A DNA stretch of 64,000 nt, from positions 186,001-250,000 of the forward strand of contig QANZ01023311.1 in the NCBI GenBank assembly GCA_003254925.1, given 5' to 3'. Both the position numbers and the translations under genes were made by a program. Of the stretch, positions 11,036 to 21,958 are shown in pieces. The DNA comes from Chamaecrista fasciculata (Eukaryota > Streptophyta > Magnoliopsida > Fabales > Fabaceae). Under the pieces are notes generated by a model. It was not told the origin of the DNA and made no database searches. It saw only the letters and a program-made list of their open reading frames with translations. Position 1 is the stretch's first letter; the number at the start of each line of letters is the position of its first letter.

Positions 11036-11423
11036 GGTCAAAGTGTAAATTTGGTTTCATATCTTTTGCTTAGTTCCTAATTTGGTCATGTATATTTTTT
11101 TGTTGCACTTTTAGTTTTATATCTTTGCAAAAGGTCTCAGTTCGGTCCCATATCATTTTTTATCTCATATCTTTTGATTAAAAGTTGTAGAATTGGTCTC
11201 AAATTTTTGCAAAAGGATCAACTAACGGTTGATCGTTTTGCAAAGATATGAGACCAATTTTGCATCTGATCCAAAGATATAGGACCACTATGCAATTGAC
11301 TCAAAGATATGGAACCAAATTGGAAACTAACCCAAAGATATGAGACAAAATGTGTAAAAAAAAAGATATAGGACCAAAATGGAAACTAAGAAAAAAATAT
11401 GAGACCAAATTTACACTTTGATC
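11036..11423. mobile_element. Mutator-like foldback MITE
   Basis: The element is 388 bp with arms made of GGTCTCATATCTTT-type repeats. Its ends are GGTCAAAGTGTAAATTTGGT on the left and, reversed, GATCAAAGTGTAAATTTGGT on the right. A 9-bp duplication with one mismatch lies outside: TATTTTCAT (11027-11035) and TATTTTTAT (11424-11432). It lies about 150 bp upstream of the HflX start codon, so it is close to that promoter. Confidence 0.8.
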
Positions 11424-11573
11424 TATTTTTATTTATCCAATTTTTTTTTTTTTTTTTGCTCAAACTATTTATCCAATTCTTTTTGGATGGAGAATTGCAT
11501 TACCAGCAATATAGCGTAGAGCCATAGACTGTGGAGATTGAGCTTAAGGAGCTGAGAACGAAAAGCAAGGTCC

Positions 11574-14500
11574 ATGATGAACGCAAGTCTCTACGGTTCG
11601 ATTATTCGTCCATCGCCTTTAATTCACGAACGCTATGTCCCTTGCATTCTTCCACCAAACCCTAATCGCTTTAGGAAGGATTCCAAATGCATTTCCTCCA
11701 GACTTACCACCTCTGTTCTTCCACAAGAGCTTGGACTCGTGTCCTCTGATGACGTTTCATTGCAAAACCCTGTGATCAAGACCACAGAAGTACAAGTAGA
11801 AGAAGAAGCACAAGCACAAGCTGACCATGGTATAGTCGGTGGAGTTCCTGACGCGAAATCAGAAGATAGAGGTTCCGTTTTGTCGACTAGAGTCAAGAAG
11901 AAGAAAGATGAGCAGGACAACTACGATAATAGGTTCAAGCTCCGGAATGGAAGGGAGGTCGGTTTCTACTATACCTTCTTTTTGTAATTTTATTGTTGAA
12001 GATTGTGGGCATCCGACGGAGATTTTATCGATCGTGGCATGTTAGAAAATTTCACTTAGTTGCTCTCCGCGTTTTCTGTAGTCGATTTAATAGCTTAGAT
12101 TCCACAGCTTTTGCAATTTGCATTACCTTGTTTTGTAGTCCCAAAAAAGGGTGGATTATTTCAGTATGCATCAGAGAGGGAATCAATAGTGGAAGTGCAA
12201 TAGACTAAATATATAATTGCCTACTGTAACTTGAGCAGAGGCAGAGTGAAAGTGACGCTTATATAGCAGTAGAAATGATAAAAGATGTTGGTATGCAAAT
12301 TTGTTTAGAAGGGAATGGATCAATGGAAAGGAAAGGAAGAAAAATAACAAAAAAATGGCTCGGAGAATGCTATATGGTTGTTTCTATTACACTGTAGCAA
12401 CATAATGTAATATGGTCATATAGCAAAAAGTAGTCATGTTAATCCCATATTCCCATATCAGCAAGTACATACAACTATTTTCGCTATAAAAGTTGCAATG
12501 CTTCCTATTTCGTGAACTGTTGCTGTCTAAATTGAAATTATTCACTGCTTTCAGGTTTTGGAAGAAAAAGCTTACCTAGTAGGTATCGAGTGCAAAGGTG
12601 ATATGCAGAATTCTTTTGGTATAGATGAATCTATCAAGGAACTGGCACAGCTTGCTGACACTGCTGGATTAATGGTTGTTGGCTCAACTTACCAAAAGTA
12701 AGTACTTATGTTATAGTTCAATTTTCTTTATGGTATTATACTATTATGTTATGTTCAATTTAGTTAACTAAGTAGTTTACCGCCTGTTGGCCTTAAACCT
12801 AATACACGACCAAGTGTAGAAAGGTATGTTAACACATTCAGCTATTAAATTACTATGAATGGTACAGGCTTTCTTCTCCGAACCCCAAAACATACATTGG
12901 ATCAGGCAAGGTCTCAGAAATTAAGAGTGCAATTCATGCGTTGGATGTAGAAACTGTCATATTTGACGATGAGCTTTCAGCTGGGTAAATTTTTTTTATT
13001 TTTTTGGGTGTCTTTGCTTTACATCATCCAAATGGGTGACTCCTGCTAGTGTTTTTGTCCACAGTTCCATTTAGTTTGTTGACAGTTGATTATTCCATTT
13101 ACTTTGAAGATGACCTCGACTGCACAAATGACTATATCAGATTTGCAAAAAAATCTAGGAAACATTAGCTGTCTCATTAAGCTTTAACTGGAGGTAATTT
13201 GAATGAAAATCTTCCTGTCTACTTAGCCCAAGGTTGTTGTGGAAGTATGGGGATTCTTCTTAAAAACTTGGGTTGAATCATGAGTGACTATTGAAGACTG
13301 CGGAAGCTGTATGATTTCCAATAGGAAATTAGGGTACTCGGCATGTTTTTAAGTTGCAGCCTTCATATTCTTTTTACTTTTATTATCTTATAATTGACAA
13401 GGATAATTTTTGTAATTACTTTCTTTCTCTTCAGCTTTTCTTTGTTTAAATTGATGGTCTTGATATTTTCAATCAGATGTACCAAGATGCATACTTTTTG
13501 TTTTTTTCAAAACCATCATGTTGCTGTATAACCGTTAGGAAGATTGCTCTGGAGCTTGCGTGAAACTATACTTACAGTCCCCCTTCCCTCTGACTATCTA
13601 GGCAATTGCGTAACTTGGAAAAGGTGTTTGGTGGAGATGTAAGAGTCTGTGACCGCACTGCTCTCATCCTTGATATATTTAATCAGCGAGCAGCAACACA
13701 CGAAGCATCTTTACAGGTAATTTATACACCTCAATCGTTTATATTTTATTTAGCTGTTTTATTTTAGAACCAGCTTTGGAAAATAGAAGAAATCTCAAAG
13801 CTGATTTCTGACAAGGATAAAGCCTTTCTAGGTTGCATTGGCACAAATGGAATACCAGTTACCTCGACTAACAAAAATGTGGACTCACCTTGAACGTCAA
13901 TCTGGAGGAAAAGTGAAGGGAATGGGTGAAAAACAAATAGAAGTGGATAAACGTATTTTGCGCAATCAAGTAAGCACATGACTGTTGTCATATTAATTCG
14001 CATGTCTGCTGAAGTTTGCTAAATTTTAAGGAACAAGTTATGTATCTGATTACGAACCTTTGGTAGCATAAGTATATTGCTTCTCTGCATTTATACTTCT
14101 CGCATCAGTCTGGCTATTATAAAGCATCTTATGCCGTTTTTTTTTGGACAGATTGGTGTCCTTAAGAAAGAGCTAGAAACTGTTAGGAAACATCGACAGC
14201 AGTACCGTAGCAGAAGATTCTCAGTACCTGTGCCTGTAGTATCCTTGGTAAATTATTACCTTTATGTTCTGGCCATTTTTTGTTAGAAGGATATTGGCTT
14301 TTCAGCTTTTACGTCATGATAATGTCATGGCTTTTGGTAATTGGTCTATTCTGATTTGACAACATTGTAGGTTGGGTACACAAATGCTGGCAAGAGTACG
14401 CTTTTAAATCAATTGACAGGAGCTAATGTTCTTGCAGAGGATAAATTGTTTGCAACTCTTGATCCAACTACAAGGAGGGTACAGGTTAGTGAAACATACC

Positions 14501-16282
14501 TGAATATTTTCCTCTTTTTTCCTTTAGATAGAATGCATTTTGTCTCCCTGAATTTACATCCTAGATAGGAATTTTGGTGGGAATATTGTCTGCAGTTATG
14601 GTGCTGTTAGGAAATGGCTGAAAGTCATTCTTTATCCTTTTATATTTTCGTAAGTTGGTTTAAAGGAAAGAAAGAGTTTATTGTAGTTCAAAATACTGTT
14701 CTTTTAACATGTGATACATTGTTCATTTGATTTTGTCTAGATGAAGAATGGGAAGGAGTTTCTCCTGACAGATACTGTTGGTTTTATTCAGAAATTACCT
14801 ACTACACTGGTAAGAAGCCCTTCATGGTGAAGATAATTCTGTCTCAGTTCAGTTTGTTCAAGCTGTCTAACACCAACCATGTTGTTTAGATTTTGCTTTG
14901 ATTTTTTTATGTGCTTCACCATGAAATAAGATATTGTTTTAAATATTATTGGCCATATTATAAAGTAATTCATGGCAATTTCTGTCAAATTTACTGCTCT
15001 CTAGGTTGCTGCCTTCAGAGCTACACTGGAGGAGATATCAGAGTCATCTCTTTTGGTGCATGTGGTTGATATCAGGTATATATCATTAAGAAATGTGTAA
15101 AGGACCTTCTGTAAGTGAATAAAGAAGTTTATTCATTATCTCATCAAACACTTTTGTGAAGCTTAGTCATCCGCTGTCTGAGCAACAGATAGATGCTGTG
15201 GACAAAGTTCTGTCAGAATTGGATGTATCATCAATTCCAAGATTGATGGTCTGGAACAAGGTAGGGGTCCTTTCTGAGCTTACTTTTAGAGCCTATTACA
15301 TGGTGTGACAAGAGAGGGCCTGCACTCTCACATATACCTTTTATGAAAGGAAGAAAAATGTTCTGATTGCATGCCATTTGTGTGGCAGCAATGGGTGCGT
15401 AACCAGTAATTAACTCTGTTAGTTTATATGACCCAAGAATATATTGTGAATAATAATCTGCTGGACACCTTGCACAAGTCCATTGAAAAGAGGGATTAAC
15501 ATGAGCTTTCGTTAACTTTGGATGGACTAAAAGTGTGTTTAACCGTTTCTTTTATTGAGATAATAATTCACTTAACAGAGGACTAAGGCCAGCTCCTTTC
15601 CTTACTGATAAGAGTACTGTGCATCCAACATGCTTATTTCAGTATGAACTTTAAGTTCAGTGTCTTTGGCTACTTATTGTAGGTTGATAAGGCTAGTGAT
15701 CCCCCGAAAATCAGGCTAGAAGCTGAGAAAAGAGGCGTGGTTTGCATATCTGCTTTGAATGGGGATGGCCTACCAGAATTCTGCAATGCAGTCCAAGAAA
15801 AACTGAAGGTGCAGAGTTGAACTCTATCTCTCTCTCTATAATTCAATCACCTTTTTACTTGTATCTCAGGTTGCATTTGTTTAGATTTTTACTTTTTCTA
15901 AAAAAAGACTGATTTGTTGGTTATAACAGGATTCCATGGTATGGGTGGAAGCTTTGCTCCCCTTTGATAAAGGAGACCTTCTCAGCACAATACATCAGGT
16001 TGGAATGGTTGAGAAATCTGTAAGTAAATGCTCCTCCATTCACCAATTGGCAACTGATAATCAATGTCAAAACTGAGGTTTTCCTTTTTATCTGGAAGAT
16101 TAGACATTATTTATCATGTACTGGTTTTCCTACTTGCTCTTTTGTAGGGTTCTCTTACATTTTGCTTGTCTTGTGATAAATAGGAATATACAGAGCAAGG
16201 GACCTTTATCAGGGCACATGTTCCCCTGCGCTTTGCAAGATTGCTTACACCCATGAGGCAGCTTTGTGCATCACGACCTTAA
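11574..16282 (+). CDS. HFLX: HflX-type GTPase, chloroplast-targeted form
   Basis: Thirteen exons join with consistent phases into 551 codons: 11574-11957, 12555-12697, 12868-12984, 13602-13716, 13832-13969, 14152-14247, 14371-14484, 14741-14809, 15005-15075, 15167-15260, 15683-15808, 15930-16019 and 16184-16282. After a transit-like N-terminus of roughly 100 residues comes the HflX subdomain ([49 protein letters not shown]), then a helical linker, then the GTPase. Its motifs are G1 GYTNAGKST (from residue 333), G2 region [11 protein letters not shown]3 DTVGF (380-384), G4 NKVD (446-449) and G5 SALNGDG. Bacterial HflX binds the 50S subunit and splits stalled or heat-damaged ribosomes; here the plastid ribosome is the inferred partner. 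The start is the first of two adjacent Met codons. All G motifs look intact. Confidence 0.96.
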
Positions 16283-16895
16283 CTTTCTTAATCTAGAGGG
16301 AATGCTGAAAATGACCATATCATTTTGCGTCATATTGCAATTTATAGAAGCCTTTGGTCACAAGGAGTTGATTTTAGTGTTGTACAGCATGTCTTTTCTC
16401 CTTATTGGGTGTTGATGTGTATTTCTTGTATCATATTTCTTTTTTTTTTTCATAGAATATTTCTTGTATCATATCTTATAGCAGCTATTCATACGTATCC
16501 CATCATCCCCTCCTCTACTTTTGTACTTTTTTTTAAAAAAAAAAATCAGGGAAATCGATTAAAAAGATATATATTTAATGCTCGTCACCATGTAATATAT
16601 TTATTTAAGCTTACATGCTAACCATGGTTTATGAGAAAATGATGGGATTTATATCTAGTTTGTTGTTTGGCGAGAGGTTATGGTCATAACTAAAATAAAG
16701 TGTTTATGAGTTAATTTACAGATTAAATTAAAACATTTAGCATTTTTTTAGATTAAATTATTAATTTACTCAAAAATTAAATTCAATTGAAAGTATTAGG
16801 AAAAAGAATCCGATTTTCTGCTTCTCTTTATGTAATCTTATATGACATTGTATTTCATTTGAACTAAACTTGTAGGACTACTAAATTAGAAAATT
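16283..16895. other. 3' flank of HflX
   Basis: This probably holds the HflX 3' UTR and spacer. A micro-insertion is annotated at 16437-16457. No other gene is seen. Confidence 0.4.
16437..16457 (-). mobile_element. Micro-retroinsertion
   Basis: A 21-base T-rich insert (poly(A) on the minus strand) lies between two exact 17-base copies of TATTTCTTGTATCATAT at 16420-16436 and 16458-16474. Confidence 0.7.
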
Positions 16896-17278
16896 GGCAA
16901 AACTGCAAAAGTATCATTTCTTTCCTTAAATTTATACATCAATTTTTAATTTTTGTTCTCTATTTATTTACTATCAGTTTTTTCTCTTATTAAAGTTTCA
17001 CATTTTGAACGATTTATTCTTTGATTAATTTTTTTCCAATAAATTAACGATATATTTTATTATATTTTTCAATGAATTAGAATTTAAAATTTTTTATCAA
17101 TTTTCACATTACATGTCATTAGTTACGTAAAATATGTTAATAATATTTTATTAAAGTAAAAAACATAAGATAAAATTAATCAAAATATGAAAGTTTGGAT
17201 ACAAAATTGATAATAAACAAACATTGGAGATGAAATTGAAAATTGATATAAAATTTGGACTAAAATAATACTTTTGTC
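16896..17278. mobile_element. Foldback MITE, Mutator-like
   Basis: The inverted arms start GGCAAAACTGCAAAAGTATC on the left and, reversed, GACAAAAGTATTATTTTAGT on the right. The candidate duplication is weak (TAGAAAATT against TAATAAATT). The arms resemble the element at 28002-28390. Confidence 0.65.
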
Positions 17279-17336
17279 TAATAAATTCATTGTAAAATTA
17301 CTATTAGTGCACTAATAATAATTTAGCACTTGAGAG

Positions 17337-17354
17337 ATTTTTTTTTTTTGCCAA
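17337..17354 (-). mobile_element. Micro-retroinsertion, TTGGCA(n)
   Basis: An 18-base insert (reversed: TTGGCAAAAAAAAAAAAAT) lies between exact 17-base repeats AATTTAGCACTTGAGAG at 17320-17336 and 17355-17371. Nothing but a tail was copied. Confidence 0.8.
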
Positions 17355-17619
17355 AATTTAGCACTTGAGAGTTGTTTTTCTTTTTGGTGTAAGAGTTACA
17401 CAATGGAAGACTGGTCCACAGAGCCAGAAGGGAAGGGAGACCAAGTAGGCAACAGCTAAGCCCACCAACACGAAGAAACACAAGATTTGAGCCGAAAGCC
17501 TTTCTTTTCTTTCGATTGGGTTTGAGTTAATTTGAAGCTCGATTTCCTTGGGTTCAACGACATTGATTAGAATCAAGCAATCAACGATTCACGCTCGAAA
17601 AAGAAAAGCTTCAAGTTTT

Positions 17620-17644
17620 TTTTTTTCCATTGACCAGAGAAAAT
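17620..17644 (-). mobile_element. Micro-retroinsertion
   Basis: A 25-base insert (reversed it ends CTGGTCAATGG plus poly(A)) lies between CTTCAAGTTTT at 17609-17619 and 17645-17655, upstream of the glycosyltransferase gene. Confidence 0.55.
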
Positions 17645-17906
17645 CTTCAAGTTTTATTACATGCAAATTGCAAAGTGCCGGTGGCTTTTGTCTTCTCTCA
17701 TATGGAAATACCTGAGCCACTCTGTTCTCTTACGCTCACCGATCCGTCGTTTCCTAACGCGGTAATATCTGATTTGTAGTACCCAAACACCAGAGGCAGA
17801 TGATGATGATGCTCACAATCTATACTCTCGATCGAGGGTTCCTACTGTAACCGGAAACCCTAATATGCGAAATTAGAGATTCAAAAGGCTTAAGAAAGTT
17901 GAAAGA

Positions 17907-20900
17907 ATGATGGTGAAGCAATCAAACGCATGGATGGCAATGCCGAAGAACAAGTGGCCGTTAATGCTTTTGTTACTGTTTTCTCTGTCAACAGTGATGG
18001 TGATCTTAATTAGATTCACATCTGATTCCTGCGCTACTAGCACTGAAAATTTTGGAGCACAAGACAATCAAAAGCAAGCTCAGACTCATTCAACCGTCCA
18101 AGTCGGAAATGTGGCGCCAAGTCCTTTGGAATTTATGAAGTCTAAGCTTGTTCTCATGGTTTCTCACGAGCTCTCTCTTTCAGGTTTGATCTCAAATCAC
18201 TTATTTTCCGTCCGTGTTCTTGGACAAGTAGGACAAAAACAAATTGTTAATTGTATATTAATTTCCTCGCTAAAAAATGTAGGCGGGCCTTTATTGTTGA
18301 TGGAGTTAGCATTTCTATTGAGGGGAGTTGGTTCTGACGTTGTTTGGATCACTTATCAGAAACCTGCAGAACCTACTGAGGTGATTTACAGTTTGGAGAA
18401 TAAGATGTCGGACAGAGGAGTGCAGGTGAATTTTTGTTTTTCTTTCTTTTTGTAATTGCTTTATGCATTATTATTTTCTTGTCCTTCCGTTGCATTGATC
18501 AATGGTGTTACTTAACAACAAATCCCTAATATATGGTTTATCCTCATGTTCGCATTACTGGGATCATATCATCACTTCCCTTCACAGACCTCTATTTATT
18601 ATTTGTTCGTGCTTTGTTAGCTTTCTTAATGTAATGCATACAAGCAAATATTTCTCCCATCCTTAATACTGGAGATAAACTATGAAAACTCAAATCCATC
18701 ATTATTGCTTTCACATCTATTTGAATATATTCGAATCTTCTTTCTATGGATGGATTTTGCTTTCTTTTTGAACCGGGTGATATGTGCCTCCTTTTCAGAA
18801 TAGTCAGAGTTTTCTCCGCCCATATGATGTTGTGACCCTGCTGTAAATTATTTACAAACATTTTGAAATTATGCCCCATTCCATCCAAAAAAGAAAAGTA
18901 AATTTAATATTGTGTATAAAAAAAAAAAGCTGTTTCTAAGAAATGACTTGCATGCCATTCTATGTTTTAGGTCTTTCCTGATTGACCCTTTTCTATCTTG
19001 TGTTTGTTTCCTGATAGGTCTTGCCTGCCGATGGTGAAAAGACTATAGATACAGCTCTAAAAGCTGATCTAGTCATTTTAAATACTGCTGTAGCTGGGAA
19101 GTGGCTGGATGCTGTTCTCAAGGAAAAAGTTCCCCAAGTCCTTCCAAAGGTTTTATGGTGGATTCATGAAATGCGAGGGCATTATTTCAAAGTGGAATAT
19201 GTTAAGCACCTCCCTTTTGTTGCAGGTGCCATGATTGATTCACACGCAACTGTAGAATTCTGGAAGAATAGGACTAGGGAGCGTTTAGGGTATGCTTCCA
19301 ACATCTCATGTCCTTCTAAATTCTCTTTCCTACCTGTTTTGTTAATAATTTAATATTGATAATGTTCTCTGTATTCTTATTCTTTATAACCATCTTTCAT
19401 CTTATTGATCATTTGCTCGTGTCATTCTGTAGGATTAAAATGCCTAAAACTTATGTTGTGCATCTTGGAAATAGCAAGGAACTGATGGATGTTGCTGAAA
19501 GTAGTGTAGCAAAGAAGGTTCTTCGTGAGCATGTTCGGGAGTCTCTAGGAGTGAGAAATGAAGATCTAGTTTTTGCTATCATAAATAGTATACTTTCATC
19601 CTTGATTGTTACTACGGATGCTTGTTTGATTTGGCAATGCATTTCATAGCTTGATTGACATCTTTTGCCTTTTAGCTTCTCCTTTTGTGAAGAGGGGGAA
19701 GGGGACCAATTTAGCATCAAGAAACTAAAATTAGTAATTTGCTTTCGACACCAAGTTTCTTACATAAATTTCATGATTTTTGTTTAGCATAACTTGTGCT
19801 AGAGTTATTTTATCCCTTATACCTGCGTGTCAAATTTGCTCATTGCAGTCTGAATCACTAGCCTGTAAACTGTAAAGAATATTCTAGTCTGAATTTTAAT
19901 TTCATTCACTTGGGTTGCATTAGTGTGAAGTGAGAGGTGAATTTAGGACCGGGGGAAACGGAATATGATGTGATTACTCCACCAATTGCTGCTTGTTTTG
20001 TATGTGATATATTAAGTTTCTAATTCGATGCAGTGCATGCCGATTGAGTCATTCCCTCTATTTGCTTTGTCTCCTTTTACTTAAAGCATATAACTTGGAA
20101 ACCTGGAATGATTGCAGGTGTTTCACGTGGTAAGGGACAGGATTTATTTCTTCGGTCCTTTTATGAAAGTTTGAGAATGATCCAGGAGAAGAAACTACAG
20201 GTGCCAAGACTGCATGCTGTAGTTGTAGGAAGTGACATGAATGCTCATACAACATTGGAAATAGAACTACGTAAATTTGCCATAGAGAAAAAGATTCAGG
20301 ACCGTGTTCATTTCATTAACAAGACCCTGACAGTGGCTCCTTATCTGGCTTCTATTGATGTTCTTGTTCAGAATTCTCAGGTATTTTTCAAAATTATGCA
20401 TTGTTGTTGAGTGTCGTTGTTGAGTGTTTCTGTTTGATTAATAATTTTTCAAAACATGAGAATTTCTGCTTTATTAAATGATTTTTCTGATAAATGAGTC
20501 TAAGATGCAAATTTATTTCTTTTGGCTTCCAACAAGTATTAATACAAACATCAGTAGAGGATCTAAAATAGATTATATCATTATGTTGATGTCCCAAGTG
20601 TAACGCCTCCTATCCTTCTGAAAACCATTAGGCAGATTTGTGTGATTATAATGTCATAGAATTCATTTCATACTCGCTGATTTATATATCTCGTTATTTC
20701 AAAATGTGCCTTCTCTTCATTTCAGGGAAGGGGAGAATGTTTTGGGAGGATAACCATTGAAGCAATGGCCTTTCACCTGCCTGTACTGGTAATCCTATAC
20801 TATTTGTTCCCTGGATAGTATGCTTTTTCTTGCATATTTTTAGGTTTTAACAGGATTTCATCATGACAAAATGTCTCAATAGTTCATCTGCTACAATGTC

Positions 20901-21526
20901 ACTGGTGTTGTTTGTTGCAAAGATTTTGCTTCATGTATTATTTTTTCGACATCTCTTCAACGTTATGCTTTATTTTTTATTATTATACTTTGATCTCCAA
21001 CCTCCCTTCACTCCCAAAACAAGTTATTTTGCTTTTCATGTGGCCTTATGGATTCTGGCTTACATTCAATTATTTCTCCTAACAGCCTTTCACTTTTTAA
21101 CTTTTTATCTGTGCCTCTTAATCCACATTCTCAAATCTCCCCTTTTCTTTTTTCAATGAATGACATGAATTATCACATTATTTAGAGTTTCTTACCATTA
21201 AAGTCGGGATTATATGCATTTTTTTTTCTTATTGTCAAGTTTCTTGATCATCTTTTTTTCATTGAAAACAATCCCAGGGCACTGCAGCTGGGGGTACCAT
21301 GGAAATTATGGTTAATGGGACAACTGGTTTCTTGCATCCTGTTGGAAAAGAAGGCGTGATGCCTCTTGCAAATAACATTGTAAAATTGGCAACTCACGTT
21401 GAGAGGAGACTCACTATGGGAAAGAAGGGATATGATAGAGTGAAGGCTATGTTCTTGGAGCACCATATGGCACATAGAATTGCGTTGGTTCTCAAGGAAG
21501 TTTTAAGAAAGCAAAGAAACGGTTAA
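17907..21526 (+). CDS. Family GT4 glycosyltransferase, single-pass membrane protein
   Basis: Seven exons (17907-18183, 18283-18425, 19018-19289, 19433-19587, 20118-20380, 20726-20788, 21278-21526) give 473 codons with closing phases. A hydrophobic segment at about residues 18-36 (WPLMLLLLFSLSTVMVILI) after a short basic N-terminus predicts a type II membrane protein, probably Golgi. The lumenal part has the GT-B N-terminal glycine motif (SLSGGPLLLMELAFLLRGVG, about 90-110), an SVSRGKGQDL loop, and the GT4 C-terminal nucleotide-sugar site RGECFGRITIEAMA. In this site E374 and E382 form the EX7E pair, followed by GTAAGGTMEI. It matches the plant group annotated as UDP-glycosyltransferase superfamily (At1g75420/At1g19710 type). 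Donor and acceptor are not known to me. It is downstream of HflX and tail-to-tail with the RING gene. Confidence 0.92.
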
Positions 21527-21958
21527 TTTTACCGATTTCACAGTTCGCTATTTAATTGTAAATTCAACTTTTCAAGCGGAATGATCTTCGTGAGAATGGG
21601 TTTTAGACTTAGTCCTATGTTGCGGGAAACTGATCAGTGTATTCTGTATAGGTTCGTGATATAACTTATTTTCCTAACAGTAGCGTCTGAGCAAAACTAA
21701 AAATTGCTTGTAGAAGTTCAAATGAAATTTCATTCCCACTTACTATTTACCAAAATCCTCTCCAGCCTTGTATTGTAATCATCAGTTTAAGTTTAAGGGA
21801 CTCTCGTTATGCCCATACAATTCAAACATGACAGTATTTTCTGATGTATAATAAAATTAAAACAAAATCTAAATTTATTAGTAAAGCAAAAGGACATAGA
21901 GAAATATTAATTCTAAATTGCTGATGTTTCCACTATAGTTAAACAAGAAACATAAACT
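21527..21958. other. Convergent intergenic region
   Basis: These 432 bases hold the facing 3' ends of the glycosyltransferase gene (plus) and the RING gene (minus). They are AT-rich with possible polyadenylation signals (ATAATAAAATTAAAAC near 21850). No gene is seen. Confidence 0.6.

Noticed and set aside
11633..11920. Antisense open frame over HflX exon 1
   Set aside because: Overlaps a conserved gene on the other strand and shows no domain; a shadow frame.
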